Positions 18,355 through 27,854 are shown, numbered from the stretch's first letter. The stretch is 64,000 nt of DNA from Pantoea sp. GD03673 (GCF_029844725.1 NZ_JAOCKJ010000003.1:372001-436000), one strand, 5' to 3'. Translations and numbers: made by a program. The notes: generated from the sequence alone by a model not told the origin.

Positions 18355-19548
18355 TTATGAACGGGCTTCACCGGCCAGAGCGCGACCCCTGACCGCGAGG
18401 AGTGACACCAGCGCCAGCACGATAATGGTCAGGCCATAGAACCAGGCGGTCTGGTTCAGGCCGATATGCGGTGCCGCAACACCGGCTGCAATCGCTGGCA
18501 GGGCAAAAGCAAGGTAGCTTTTGATCAAAAAGGCGGAGAACAACCCGGCGCGTTCGTGACTTTCCGCTAGCGGCATGATGATCTTCAGCACGCTGGAGAA
18601 AATCGATCCAAACCCCTGACCCGCAATGGCGGTGCCCAGATAGAGCAGGGCCACGCTGTGCAGGGAAAGGCCGGTCAGGGTGACGCTGACGCCCGCCATC
18701 AGCATCAGCGTACCGATAACCAATGCCCGCGCCGGAGGTAACAGACGAAAGAGTAATACGGCTGCCGTTGCGCTTAGCATCAGCGTGGCGACAATCGAGC
18801 CGCCGATAAACGGCGACGTCAGGCCAGTTGCGTTTGCCACCATCGTCGGCATCAGTGAAAGATAAAATCCGCCCAGCATCCAGGTGGCGATGTTCACGGG
18901 CGTTACCTTCAGCAAGGGACCCAGCGCACGTCGCGGGATGCTGACCTGCGGGCGCAGCGCGGCTAATACACCCGGCTGAGGCGTAATTGTTTCCGGTACT
19001 AAGGGTAGAAGCGCAATTGCGCCTGCCATCAGCGCCATCAGCAGCGCGTAAATCGTGACCGTAGGAAAAGGCGCATAGCTTACCAGAATGCCGCCTGTCA
19101 GCGTGCCGAGCGTCATTCCGAGAAACGCGGTAAACGAATTCAGCAGGGGGCCACGGGTTTTACTGGCATCAATCAGGCTGGCACCAAAGGTCGGCAGTGC
19201 GATACCGGTAGCAAAGCCCTGCACCAGTCGGGCGGCGATTAAGGTCGAAGCGGAACTGGCTTCCATAAAGATCACCAGCGCGACCGCGTTAATCGCCAGT
19301 GCCAGCAGCATCAGCGGACGCCTGCCGGTGTAATCTGATATTTTACCCACCGTCAGCAGTGCGGCCAGCAACGCGAAAGCATAAGCACCAAAGATTAACG
19401 TCAGCAGGGTTGGCGTCAGATGAAACAGGCTGCGATAAAGCGGATAGAGCGGCGTCGGTGCGCTGCTGGTGGCTGAGATGAGTGCCGCACCGGTGAAGCT
19501 GAAAAGGGTGGTGCGGGCAGCAGCCTGAGGCGTCAGTGCAGGATTCAT
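18355..19548 (-). CDS. MFS efflux transporter
   Basis: Inner-membrane drug/metabolite exporter of the MFS, 397 residues with twelve helices. The helix 2-3 loop has GKISDYTGRRPL (motif A), and helix 5 holds GMTLGTLTGGILV, resembling the antiporter motif C region. Upstream lie a 24-bp palindrome (19605-19628) and a half site (19558-19566) that also occur in front of the TetR gene at 34155. This exporter is therefore probably repressed by that regulator although it is 14.5 kb away. Substrate unknown. Confidence 0.85.
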   Translation of the reverse strand: MNPALTPQAAARTTLFSFTGAALISATSSAPTPLYPLYRSLFHLTPTLLTLIFGAYAFALLAALLTVGKISDYTGRRPLMLLALAINAVALVIFMEASSASTLIAARLVQGFATGIALPTFGASLIDASKTRGPLLNSFTAFLGMTLGTLTGGILVSYAPFPTVTIYALLMALMAGAIALLPLVPETITPQPGVLAALRPQVSIPRRALGPLLKVTPVNIATWMLGGFYLSLMPTMVANATGLTSPFIGGSIVATLMLSATAAVLLFRLLPPARALVIGTLMLMAGVSVTLTGLSLHSVALLYLGTAIAGQGFGSIFSSVLKIIMPLAESHERAGLFSAFLIKSYLAFALPAIAAGVAAPHIGLNQTAWFYGLTIIVLALVSLLAVRGRALAGEARS

Positions 19549-19557
19549 GAAATCACC

Positions 19558-19628
19558 TTAATGCAAAGGATTAGCTTTTAATAAGGTATACGGTGATTAA
19601 CGCCTTAATGCAATATCTTTGCTTTAAC
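19558..19628. promoter_or_regulatory. TetR-type operator in front of the MFS exporter
   Basis: TTAATGCAA (19605-19613), five bases TATCT, then TTGCTTTAA (19619-19627): nine-base arms with one mismatch. A half site TTAATGCAA recurs at 19558-19566, close to the start codon. The same arm sequence and spacing is found at 34096-34119 before a TetR gene, with only three positions different over 24 bp. Confidence 0.7.
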
Positions 19629-19734
19629 GTTTCCTGCGGCAGGGAGAAGGGTGAGCTGAAAGCGGGTGAGCTGTTGTGTTTGATGTTAACCAGGAGGGGG
19701 GGTCAAAGACGTGTAGTGGTTGCAGGTGATGAAC

Positions 19735-19758
19735 GTCCGCTAAGAGCGAGGAGCGGAC
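19735..19758. repeat. GTCCGCT inverted repeat (left copy)
   Basis: GTCCGCT and AGCGGAC separated by ten bases, 24 bp in all. A hairpin of the same length with the same arms lies at 30826-30849 behind the Bcr/CflA gene, so the two copies frame the efflux-related block. Confidence 0.5.
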
Positions 19759-19851
19759 ATTCACATATCACATGTGACCTATTGCTGAATTTGCGTTAGT
19801 TCCGGCAGAATCGGTAAATCATTAAAATGAAAAGATTAGTATTAATTTATG

Positions 19852-20637
19852 CTATACGCCCATGACATGTGACATGACCGCTTGATGAAGTCGTCGTGGG
19901 GTAGCCCAGGTAAAAAAGGTAATAGCTTTATTACCCATTCCAGGTACAACGCTCATTTTCCCTGCATTAAGAGCACGAATACCGGCTTTGACAACGGGAG
20001 CTGGCTTCATCATGGCGCGTTTAAGCATTGGGGTTAGCTTTTGCTGAGCAGCTTCGGCAAACCCGGTGTCAGACATACCAGGACACAGTGCTGTAACAGT
20101 AATACCGTCTTGCTTCAGCTCACGGTGCAGGGCATCCGAAAACTTCAGAACAAATGCTTTTGCTGCTGAATAGACGGCAAAGTTCTTCACGCCCTGATAG
20201 GAAAGCAGGCTGGCAACCATCAGAACACGGCCTTTTCCAGCAAGTTTCATGTCTGCTGCAAATAGTCGGGTAACCGCGACCAGGCTGGCAATGTCAAGGT
20301 TGATCATGTTAAGTGACTCATCAAGAGAATGATCGAGAAACTGCCCCTGTAGCCCGAAGCCCGCATTATTTACCAGCGTTTCAACCCGGATATTCTGTGT
20401 CTTCAAACGCTGATGAAGCTCCCTGACTGCGTTCATGTCAGAAAGGTCAACCTGCTCAACAATGACATCAGTATCATAACGCTCACGGATTTCCTGCGCT
20501 AAGGATTGAAGTTTATCGAGTCTCCGTGCTACCAGAATGGCCGCTCTGCCCTGAGCGGCGAACTGATGGGCAAATTCTTCGCCGAACCCTCCGGAAGCCC
20601 CGGTGATCAGCACCCATTCTGTGCTTATATTTTTCAT
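19852..20637 (-). CDS. SDR family oxidoreductase (DltE-like)
   Basis: NAD(P)-dependent short-chain dehydrogenase of 261 residues. It has the cofactor motif TGASGGFGEEFA at residues 14-25, NNAGFG near 94, the catalytic Ser in VASLLSYQG, and Tyr-x3-Lys in YSAAKAF near 161. The C-terminal region (KPAPVVKAGIRALNAGKMSVVPG) is typical of the classical SDRs annotated as YqjQ or DltE-like. Substrate unknown. It lies 104 bp after the ProC-like gene on the same strand and belongs to the inserted block with the RND pump. Confidence 0.85.
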   Translation of the reverse strand: MKNISTEWVLITGASGGFGEEFAHQFAAQGRAAILVARRLDKLQSLAQEIRERYDTDVIVEQVDLSDMNAVRELHQRLKTQNIRVETLVNNAGFGLQGQFLDHSLDESLNMINLDIASLVAVTRLFAADMKLAGKGRVLMVASLLSYQGVKNFAVYSAAKAFVLKFSDALHRELKQDGITVTALCPGMSDTGFAEAAQQKLTPMLKRAMMKPAPVVKAGIRALNAGKMSVVPGMGNKAITFFTWATPRRLHQAVMSHVMGV

Positions 20638-20741
20638 ATCAATAACTCCGGAAGTGATTGTATTGTTAAAGCAGTTACCTGCGAATTAAAAACAAGATAA
20701 CTGCGTTTCTGATTGAATTTTTGTTAAATGACCTGACTGAT

Positions 20742-21245
20742 TCATAGTTTAAGGGGGGAGAGCTCTGTCAATCGCAGCATGAAATCAAACTGACTTTCGC
20801 TGGTTGTGACAGTCAGTAATCCAGTCTGCCAGAGCAAATGTTCCAGGTGGTGAGCATGGTCAGTCAGTACTACAACAGGGTTGATGTTTTCTGCCTGAAT
20901 CAGCATCGCCATCCTGACACAGTCTGGATGGCGGAATAAAATACGTAACTGCTGGACGGAAATTTCCGGGATTAGCGAAACAAGAGTATGAACAGAACGC
21001 AGGTACAGGCTCTGCGATATCAGACTTAAATCATAGCGACAGGGACTAAGAATAATTATCTCTGCTTCGTCTGAAACAGACTGGCTGTCGTCCAGGGTCC
21101 AGCAGGGATATGCGGTTGCCAGTTTCTGAACGCGACTGCAGTCGGAGGGATAAAGAAACACCTGCGTTTCAGGCATGGCACGAAAGATTGCCATGACAAT
21201 GCTTTCAGATAATGCATTGAGACCGATAAATCCTATCCTGCGCAT
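20742..21245 (-). CDS. ProC-like NAD(P)-binding domain protein
   Basis: Small protein of 167 residues resembling only the N-terminal Rossmann domain of pyrroline-5-carboxylate reductase. It has IGFIGLNALSESIVMAIF at residues 4-21, EIIILSPCRYDLSLI in the place of the usual VKP segment, and LVSLIPEISVQQLR near residue 90, which echoes the ISxxAGI segment of ProC. The C-terminal dimerisation and catalytic domain of ProC (about 110 residues) is missing, so it is unlikely to make proline. It ends cleanly and is not obviously broken. The gene starts 90 bp behind the outer-membrane channel gene on the same strand. Role unknown. Confidence 0.6.
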   Translation of the reverse strand: MRRIGFIGLNALSESIVMAIFRAMPETQVFLYPSDCSRVQKLATAYPCWTLDDSQSVSDEAEIIILSPCRYDLSLISQSLYLRSVHTLVSLIPEISVQQLRILFRHPDCVRMAMLIQAENINPVVVLTDHAHHLEHLLWQTGLLTVTTSESQFDFMLRLTELSPLKL

Positions 21246-21335
21246 ATATCACCCGGACCACAGCCCACACCGATTTTTATTGGTAAAAGTTCTGCCTGTA
21301 ATGGAGGCAGAGCTGAATTAATATCCTTTCTAATA

Positions 21336-22793
21336 TCAGGATGCGTTATCACTCATCTCAGGTGGCTGCCACCCTCCGCCAAGTGCCCGAAAAGCTGCTA
21401 CCGCTGCACGCGCGCTTTCGGTCTGAGCCTGTGCTTTTGCATCCGAAGCCTTAAGAAGACTTTCTTCATCATGTAAAACGTCTATCAGGCTTGCGGTACC
21501 CTGTTTCCATGCTGTGAAAGACGACTGGTGGGCATCGGACAGTACGGTTACCCCTCTGGATAGTGTGGTGGTTTGCATTTCACTGTTGATCAGAGACGAG
21601 AAAGCATTTTCAACCTCCTCGCTGGCACGCAATACCGTCAGGCGATAAGCGGAAAGCGCTTCCGCCTCCCGTCCTTTCGCCTGGTCTATCTGCGCATTAA
21701 TACGTCCGAAATCGAAAAGCCGCCAGCGCAGCCCCAGCACGCCGGCAGCCTGGCTGGCCCCGCCCGAGAAAAGATTACCGCTCGACACGGACGTTGCGCT
21801 GCCGAGTAAGGCACTCAGGGTAAACTTTGGATAATACTCGCCCACGGCAACGCCTATACGCGCATTTGATGCCGCCAGATTACGCTCTGATACGATAATG
21901 TCAGGTCGGCGGCGTAGCAGGTCGGCAGGCGTTCCTGTAGAGGTTATTTGTGGAGCTTGCGGAATGGCTGCCGGCAGCGCTAACTGCCCGCGGTGAGATC
22001 CCGGAGGCGTTCCAAGCATTACGTCCAGCGCATTCATTGCGGCATCGAGTGCTGTCTGGAGAACCGGCACGGTTGCCTGAACCTGTGCCAGAGCCCCTTC
22101 AGCCTGTCGAACCTGATACCCGGGAGCCAGCCCTTCAGTCTGAAGCAGTTTCACCTTTTCCAGAAGTTCCTGCTGCGTCCGGACCTGTTTTTCAGCGATT
22201 TGCAGTCTGGCCTGTAATCCACGCAGGGTGATATATATATCAGCCGTCTGAGCGGCTACAGCAAGGCGGGTGGCGATTACTCCCGCTTCTGAGGCCTGAT
22301 AGTCAGCCAGAGCAGCCTCGCGACCGCGACGCAGACCACCAAAAAGATCAATCTCCCAGCCTGCGTTGAGATCGGCTTCATAGCTGTTACCGTAACGATT
22401 GTAATCCGGTCTTGAACTGAGAACCTGGCCCAGTGGTGTTTCAGCTGACTGATATGCGCGTGCCGCCTGACTGCTGACGTTTCCTGATGGCAAAAGTGCT
22501 GCTGTGGCCGCGCCCAGTTCGGCTTGTGACTGCGTCATCCGGGCGGTCGCCTGGGCGAGATCGAGATTCTGCGCCAGGGCGTCAGTTACGAGCTTACTCA
22601 GGAGAGGATCATTGAATCCCTCCCACCAGACGGCAAAACTGGCGGGCCAGGATGCACTTCTGTTCAGGAGCGCAGACTCATTCATGTAAATTTTCGCAAG
22701 CGGTGCATCAGGGCGATGATAATCCGGTCCGACGGCGCAACCAGCCAGTAAAGTGGCGCTCAATATCAGTGCAAAAGGGCGTATGAGAAACAA
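21336..22793 (-). CDS. Outer-membrane efflux channel lipoprotein (NodT/OprM family)
   Basis: TolC-like outer-membrane factor that would complete the RND pump encoded across the divergent promoter region. 485 residues with a lipoprotein signal ending in LLAGC (Cys at about residue 19) and then AVGPDYHRPDAP, the hallmark start of the NodT family. Two outer-membrane-factor repeats follow, with LNAGWEIDLFGGLR, RRRPDIIVSERNLAASNARIGVAVGEYYPKF and LRWRLFDFGRINAQI as typical stretches. It is transcribed away from the tetR gene, with a likely shared operator at 22822-22845. Confidence 0.92.
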   Translation of the reverse strand: MFLIRPFALILSATLLAGCAVGPDYHRPDAPLAKIYMNESALLNRSASWPASFAVWWEGFNDPLLSKLVTDALAQNLDLAQATARMTQSQAELGAATAALLPSGNVSSQAARAYQSAETPLGQVLSSRPDYNRYGNSYEADLNAGWEIDLFGGLRRGREAALADYQASEAGVIATRLAVAAQTADIYITLRGLQARLQIAEKQVRTQQELLEKVKLLQTEGLAPGYQVRQAEGALAQVQATVPVLQTALDAAMNALDVMLGTPPGSHRGQLALPAAIPQAPQITSTGTPADLLRRRPDIIVSERNLAASNARIGVAVGEYYPKFTLSALLGSATSVSSGNLFSGGASQAAGVLGLRWRLFDFGRINAQIDQAKGREAEALSAYRLTVLRASEEVENAFSSLINSEMQTTTLSRGVTVLSDAHQSSFTAWKQGTASLIDVLHDEESLLKASDAKAQAQTESARAAVAAFRALGGGWQPPEMSDNAS

Positions 22794-22821
22794 GGAATAT
22801 TCCTTGAGATATATTTACGTT

Positions 22822-22845
22822 GTGACTAAATTACCAAAAGGTCAC
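22822..22845. promoter_or_regulatory. Likely TetR operator between channel gene and tetR
   Basis: GTGACTA, ten bases, AGGTCAC: the same layout and total length (24 bp) as the element at 23513-23536 before the adaptor gene. It lies between the two divergent starts, so one repressor could control both. Confidence 0.6.
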
Positions 22846-22883
22846 TCGTTGTCAATCAACGTTTGTTACGTTAAGCTGGAAAA

Positions 22884-23498
22884 ATGAATAAACATACAAC
22901 TGCTCACCCCTCCAGGGGGCCTTCAGAACATACTATCCGTGACCAGGTGGTTGCAGCTGCGACAGAACACTTCGGGCATTTCGGTTATGAAAAAACCACC
23001 GTATCCGATTTGGCAAAAGCCATAGGATTTTCGAAGGCATACATCTATAAATTTTTCGATTCTAAACAGGCTATTGGAGAGCAAATCTGCTCTAACCGTC
23101 TGGATATGATCATGGAGATTGTCAACTCCGCGATTGCCGATTCGCCGACGGCATCTGAGAAGATGAGACAGTTACTGAAAGCGCTGACGGAGTCCGGAAG
23201 TGATCTTTTCTTTCACGACCGCAAGCTCTATGACATAGCAGCCGTTGCTGCTCGCGATAAGTGGCCATCAGCAGAGACACATGAAAAGCGTATTCAACAA
23301 CTCATTGAAAATATTATTATTGAAGGGCGAAGCTCGGGAGAGTTTGAGCGAAAAACGCCTCTTGACGAAGCAACACAGGCTATTTTTCTCGTTATGAGAC
23401 CCTACATCAGCCCCGTTCAGCTGCAGTACAACCTTGATACGGCTGCATCTGCTGCTGCCCTTCTTTCCTCACTCATCTTACGAAGCCTGGCTCCCTGA
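22884..23498 (+). CDS. TetR/AcrR family regulator of the RND pump
   Basis: Transcriptional repressor of 204 residues. The N-terminal helix-turn-helix is clear: TTVSDLAKAIGFSKAYIYKFFDSKQAIGEQI, residues about 39-69. The C-terminal ligand-binding domain is helical and of AcrR-like length. It sits between the outer-membrane channel gene (opposite strand) and the adaptor-permease operon (same strand, 75 bp downstream). Both flanking promoters carry GTGACTA-N10-TAGTCAC-like repeats, so it probably represses all three transcripts until a pump substrate binds. Confidence 0.9.
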   Translation: MNKHTTAHPSRGPSEHTIRDQVVAAATEHFGHFGYEKTTVSDLAKAIGFSKAYIYKFFDSKQAIGEQICSNRLDMIMEIVNSAIADSPTASEKMRQLLKALTESGSDLFFHDRKLYDIAAVAARDKWPSAETHEKRIQQLIENIIIEGRSSGEFERKTPLDEATQAIFLVMRPYISPVQLQYNLDTAASAAALLSSLILRSLAP

Positions 23499-23512
23499 AT
23501 TTGTGACTATTG

Positions 23513-23547
23513 ACATCTTTAGTCACTAGCATAAGAATGCGGTTACT
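23513..23547 (+). promoter_or_regulatory. RND operon promoter with TetR operator
   Basis: Perfect inverted repeat GTGACTA (23513-23519) and TAGTCAC (23530-23536), 24 bp in all. The -35 box TTGACA (23520-23525) lies inside it and a -10-like TAAGAA follows at 23542 with 16 bp spacing. A repressor bound here would block RNA polymerase. Confidence 0.65.
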
Positions 23548-23573
23548 TTCCTTTTACTTTATTCAGGTAACCC

Positions 23574-24689
23574 ATGTTCAGGATCAAACCTGCCGCCCTG
23601 GCTGTATGCCTTTTACCGTTGGCCCTGGTGGCCTGCGGTGACAATTCTGCCACCGATGATCCACGTACTCAGCCTCCCCTCGTAAGAGTTTTTAGCGTGG
23701 GGACGGCAAACGCTGTTTCCCGTTCATTTACCGGCGTTGTTGTCGCCCGCACACAGAGCGACCTTGGCTTCAGGGTGCAGGGTAAAATTCTTGAACGCCT
23801 CGTTGATGCGGGTCAGACGGTTAAACGTGGACAGCCGCTGATGCGACTTGATCCTGTTGATCTCAGCCTTCAGGCACAGGCGCAGCAGCAGGCAGTTATG
23901 GCCGCACGCGCACGCGCCAGACAAGCTTCTCAGGATGAAGCGCGTTACCGCGGCCTTGTTGCAGCAGGCGCCGTTTCAGCATCAGCCTATGATCAGATAA
24001 AGGCCGCTGCAGACACGGCAAAAGCCGACCTCATCGCTGCGCAGGCGCAGGCTGACGTTGCACTGAATTCAAAAAGTTATGCCGTATTGCTGGCTGATGC
24101 TGATGGCGTCGTTATGGATACGCTTGCTGAACCGGGTCAGGTGGTCAGCGCAGGTCAGCCGGTGATCAGGTTAGCCAGGGCCGGCCAGCGTGAAGCCATG
24201 GTCCAGCTTCCTGAAACGCTCAGGCCGGCACCTGAAAGCCAGGCTGAAGCGACGTTGTACGGCGATAAAAAACAGTCCGTCAGTGCGCGACTTCGCGTGC
24301 TTTCCGATGCAGCCGATCCTCTGACTCGCACTTTTGAAGCCCGATATGTGCTTGAGGGAGCGCTGGCTAACGCACCGCTGGGCGCCACAGTCACTCTGCA
24401 TATTGCGGATGGAAAGGCCTCACGTAAGGTAATGCAGATACCCATAGCCGCACTCTCTGACCAGGGAAAAGGTCCGGGAGTCTGGGTTATTACCGGTCAG
24501 CCAACCCGGGTTTCCTGGCGGGCGGTGCGTGTAGAGGGCCTGAGTGACGATATGGCAAAAGTCTCAAGTGGGATCAGTGGCGGTGAAGAAGTGGTTGCGC
24601 TTGGCGCTCACCTGCTGCATGACGGCGAAACTATACGCGTTGCCCGTCAGGGTGATGGCAGCATTGCCGGGGGCCAGCCACATGAGTAA
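23574..24689 (+). CDS. RND efflux periplasmic adaptor (membrane fusion lipoprotein)
   Basis: Adaptor that joins the inner-membrane RND pump to the outer-membrane channel. 371 residues with a lipoprotein-type signal ending in LALVACG (Cys near residue 21). The lipoyl/barrel-sandwich halves are visible as VVARTQSDLGFRVQGKILE...VKRGQPLMRLDP and ADADGVVMDTLAEPGQVVSAGQPVIRL, with a coiled-coil hairpin between them (QQQAVMAARARARQASQ and following). It is first in an operon; its last eight bases overlap the pump gene (ATGAGTAA), so translation is probably coupled. Confidence 0.92.
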   Translation: MFRIKPAALAVCLLPLALVACGDNSATDDPRTQPPLVRVFSVGTANAVSRSFTGVVVARTQSDLGFRVQGKILERLVDAGQTVKRGQPLMRLDPVDLSLQAQAQQQAVMAARARARQASQDEARYRGLVAAGAVSASAYDQIKAAADTAKADLIAAQAQADVALNSKSYAVLLADADGVVMDTLAEPGQVVSAGQPVIRLARAGQREAMVQLPETLRPAPESQAEATLYGDKKQSVSARLRVLSDAADPLTRTFEARYVLEGALANAPLGATVTLHIADGKASRKVMQIPIAALSDQGKGPGVWVITGQPTRVSWRAVRVEGLSDDMAKVSSGISGGEEVVALGAHLLHDGETIRVARQGDGSIAGGQPHE

Positions 24690-27600
24690 CTCCCGATTCA
24701 ATCTCTCTGCGCTCGCGGTTCGTGAACGCTCCATTACTTTATTCCTGATCATTCTGATAACGGTTGCAGGCATCCTGTCTTTTTTTGAGCTGGGCCGGGC
24801 AGAAGATCCGCCGTTTACCGTCAAACAGATGACAATCATCACTGCATGGCCCGGTGCGACGGCACAGGAAATGCAGGATCAGGTTGCTGAACCATTTGAA
24901 AAGCGTATGCAGGAGCTTAAATGGTACGACCGTAGTGAAACGTATACCCGCCCCGGGATGGCGTTCACCATGCTGTCTCTGCTGGACAGTACGCCACCTT
25001 CACAGGTACAGGAAGAGTTCTATCAGGCCCGTAAAAAGCTGGGAGATGAGGCAAAAAATCTGCCTGCAGGCGTCATCGGACCGATGGTGAATGACGAGTT
25101 TTCGGATGTCACATTTTCCCTCTTTGCTCTGAAGGCCAAAGGAGAGCCTCAGCGTTTACTGGTACGCGATGCAGAATCACTGCGCCAGAGGCTTCTTCAT
25201 GTGCCGGGCGTAAAAAAGGTCAACATTATCGGTGAGCAGACTGAACGCATCTTTGTCTCTTTTTCCCATGACAGGCTGGCCACGCTGGGGGTTTCGCCTC
25301 AGGACATATTTTCAGCTCTGAATAGCCAGAATGTCCTCACGCCCGCGGGCTCAATTGATACCCAGGGACCCCAGGTATTTATTCGTCTTGACGGTGCTTT
25401 TAACAAACTGGAGCAGATACGTAAAACGCCCGTCGTTGTTAATGGCAGAACGCTGCTGTTGTCGGACATTGCCACTGTTGAACGCGGATATGAGGATCCT
25501 GCCACGTTTCTGATACGCAATCAGGGCGAACCGGCTCTTCTGCTGGGCATTATCATGCGGGAGGGGTGGAATGGCCTTGAACTGGGCAAATCACTGGATG
25601 CGGAAGCGGCCAGTATCAACGCATCCATGCCGCTCGGCATGACACTGACGAAAGTCACCGATCAGTCCGTCAACATAAGCTCTGCTGTCGATGAATTTAT
25701 GATCAAATTCTTCGTTGCGCTGCTTGTGGTCATGGTGGTCTGCTTTGTCAGTATGGGCTGGCGTGTGGGCGTGGTGGTGGCCGCTGCCGTGCCTCTGACG
25801 CTGGCGGTCGTTTTCATCATCATGGAGGCATCAGGTAAAAATTTCGATCGCATAACCCTGGGGTCACTGATTCTCGCACTGGGACTTCTTGTGGATGATG
25901 CCATCATTGCAATTGAGATGATGGTTGTAAAAATGGAGGAGGGCTACGACCGTATTAAAGCCTCAGCCTATGCGTGGAGCCATACTGCTGCCCCGATGCT
26001 GGCAGGTACACTGGTGACCGCAGTAGGCTTTATGCCTAATGGCTTTGCGCAGTCTACCGCAGGTGAATACACCAGTAACATGTTCTGGATTGTGGGTATA
26101 GCCCTGATAGCCTCATGGGTTGTAGCAGTGGTGTTCACACCCTATCTGGGGGTGAAAATGCTGCCGGAGATCAAAACGGTGCCCGGCGGACACGCCGCAA
26201 TCTACGATACCCCGCGCTACAACCGTTTTCGCCGGTTACTGGCCCGCGTTATCGCACGAAAATGGATAGTCGCCGGGACGGTTATCATCGTCTTTACGGT
26301 GGCCATTCTCGGCATGGGGCTGGTTAAGAAACAGTTCTTCCCGACATCAGATCGTCCGGAAGTGTTAATTGAGGTTCAGTTGCCTTACGGCACCTCAATT
26401 GAGCAGACCAGCGCGACCACAGCGAAAATCGAAGACTGGCTGAAAAAGCAGAAAGAGGCAAAAATTGTCACTTCTTACATCGGACAGGGCTCACCCCGCT
26501 TCTATCTGGCGATGGCACCGGAGCTTCCCGACCCGTCATTTGCGAAGATTGTGGTTCTGACCGACAGCCAGGATGCCCGCGATATTCTCAAGGAACGGCT
26601 ACGTGAAGCCACAGCCAGCGGACTCGCTCCTGAAGCACGTGTCCGCGCAACGCAACTGGTCTTCGGTCCTTATTCTCCTTATCCGGTGGCTTACCGGGTA
26701 ATGGGACCTGATCCGGATAAACTACGTGAGATTGCAGGCGAAGTTGAGGCGGTCATGCTGGCCAGTCCAGACATGAGGACCGTGAACACGGACTGGGGAC
26801 AGCGCGTGCCTACGCTGCACTTCTCGCTGAATCAGGATCGTCTTCAGGCAGTAGGTCTGACTTCTAATGCCGTTGCGCAGCAACTCCAGTTCCTGCTCTC
26901 TGGCGTACCTATTACGTCCGTTCGTGAAGACATCCGCTCCGTACAGGTAATGGGTCGTGCAGCAGGCGATATCAGACTCGATCCTGCAAGAATAGCCGGA
27001 TTTACACTGGTGGGGTCGTCAGGCCAGCGCATTCCACTGTCACAGATTGGCGATGTTGAAGTCAGAATGGAAGATCCCGTGCTGCGACGCCGCGACCGTA
27101 CCCCGACGATTACCGTACGTGGCGATATTTCAGACACCATGCAGCCGCCCGATGTTTCCACGGCAATCCTGAAACAGTTACAGCCTGTTATCGCTAAGCT
27201 TCCGGCCGGATACCGCATTGAGCAGGGGGGGCCGATTGAGGAGTCGGGTAAAGCCACTAAAGCAATGGTTCCGCTGTTCCCGATCATGATTGCCATCACG
27301 CTTCTGATCATCATTCTGCAGGTTCGGTCAATGTCAGCGATGGTGATGGTGTTTCTGACTGCGCCACTGGGGCTGATTGGCGTTGTACCGACGCTGCTGC
27401 TGTTCAATCAGCCGTTCGGGATAAATGCGCTTGTCGGACTCATCGCACTGTCTGGGATTCTGATGCGCAACACATTAATCCTGATAGGGCAGATCCATCA
27501 CAATGAGCATGAAGGGCTGACACCCTTTGAGTCCGTCGTTGAAGCAACAATTCAGCGTGCCCGCCCCGTATTACTGACAGCAATGGCCGCCATTCTGGCC

Positions 27601-27753
27601 TTTATACCGCTTACGCATTCTGTTTTCTGGGGAACACTGGCTTATACGCTGATAGGCGGAACATTTGCCGGCACCATCGTTACCCTGGTTTTCCTGCCTG
27701 CAATGTATGCCATCTGGTTCAGAATACGCCCTGAAAATAAAAAAGTACGCTGA
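24682..27753 (+). CDS. RND multidrug efflux permease (HAE1/AcrB-type)
   Basis: Inner-membrane proton-driven pump of 1023 residues with the usual twelve helices and two large periplasmic loops. I place the start at 24682 (MSNSRFNLSALAVRERS), overlapping the adaptor stop, because homologous pumps begin this way; an earlier in-frame ATG at 24544 would overlap most of the adaptor's 3' end. Family marks: FFELGRAEDPPFTVKQM after helix 1, the proton-relay Asp pair in LGLLVDDAIIAIEMM (helix 4), and GLIALSGILMRNTLILI near helix 11. It works with the adaptor upstream and the channel at 21336. Drug range unknown. Confidence 0.93.
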   Translation: MSNSRFNLSALAVRERSITLFLIILITVAGILSFFELGRAEDPPFTVKQMTIITAWPGATAQEMQDQVAEPFEKRMQELKWYDRSETYTRPGMAFTMLSLLDSTPPSQVQEEFYQARKKLGDEAKNLPAGVIGPMVNDEFSDVTFSLFALKAKGEPQRLLVRDAESLRQRLLHVPGVKKVNIIGEQTERIFVSFSHDRLATLGVSPQDIFSALNSQNVLTPAGSIDTQGPQVFIRLDGAFNKLEQIRKTPVVVNGRTLLLSDIATVERGYEDPATFLIRNQGEPALLLGIIMREGWNGLELGKSLDAEAASINASMPLGMTLTKVTDQSVNISSAVDEFMIKFFVALLVVMVVCFVSMGWRVGVVVAAAVPLTLAVVFIIMEASGKNFDRITLGSLILALGLLVDDAIIAIEMMVVKMEEGYDRIKASAYAWSHTAAPMLAGTLVTAVGFMPNGFAQSTAGEYTSNMFWIVGIALIASWVVAVVFTPYLGVKMLPEIKTVPGGHAAIYDTPRYNRFRRLLARVIARKWIVAGTVIIVFTVAILGMGLVKKQFFPTSDRPEVLIEVQLPYGTSIEQTSATTAKIEDWLKKQKEAKIVTSYIGQGSPRFYLAMAPELPDPSFAKIVVLTDSQDARDILKERLREATASGLAPEARVRATQLVFGPYSPYPVAYRVMGPDPDKLREIAGEVEAVMLASPDMRTVNTDWGQRVPTLHFSLNQDRLQAVGLTSNAVAQQLQFLLSGVPITSVREDIRSVQVMGRAAGDIRLDPARIAGFTLVGSSGQRIPLSQIGDVEVRMEDPVLRRRDRTPTITVRGDISDTMQPPDVSTAILKQLQPVIAKLPAGYRIEQGGPIEESGKATKAMVPLFPIMIAITLLIIILQVRSMSAMVMVFLTAPLGLIGVVPTLLLFNQPFGINALVGLIALSGILMRNTLILIGQIHHNEHEGLTPFESVVEATIQRARPVLLTAMAAILAFIPLTHSVFWGTLAYTLIGGTFAGTIVTLVFLPAMYAIWFRIRPENKKVR

Positions 27754-27783
27754 GATCAAAGCTGCCGACTAAGCATTAATCGC

Positions 27784-27800
27784 GGGGGATACAATCCCCC
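27784..27800 (+). terminator. Stem-loop behind the RND operon
   Basis: GGGGGAT, loop ACA, ATCCCCC: seven-base perfect stem 31 bp after the pump stop, followed by TTAACGG. Possible terminator or processing site; the T run is poor. Confidence 0.45.
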
Positions 27801-27854
27801 TTAACGGCGGCTTATCTCGTTACGCTATGCAAACAAGAGCATGAGGTTTTTATC

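Noticed and set aside
24544..24681. Longer N terminus for the RND pump
   Set aside because: It would overlap most of the end of the adaptor gene; the overlapping ATG at 24682 gives the usual RND start.
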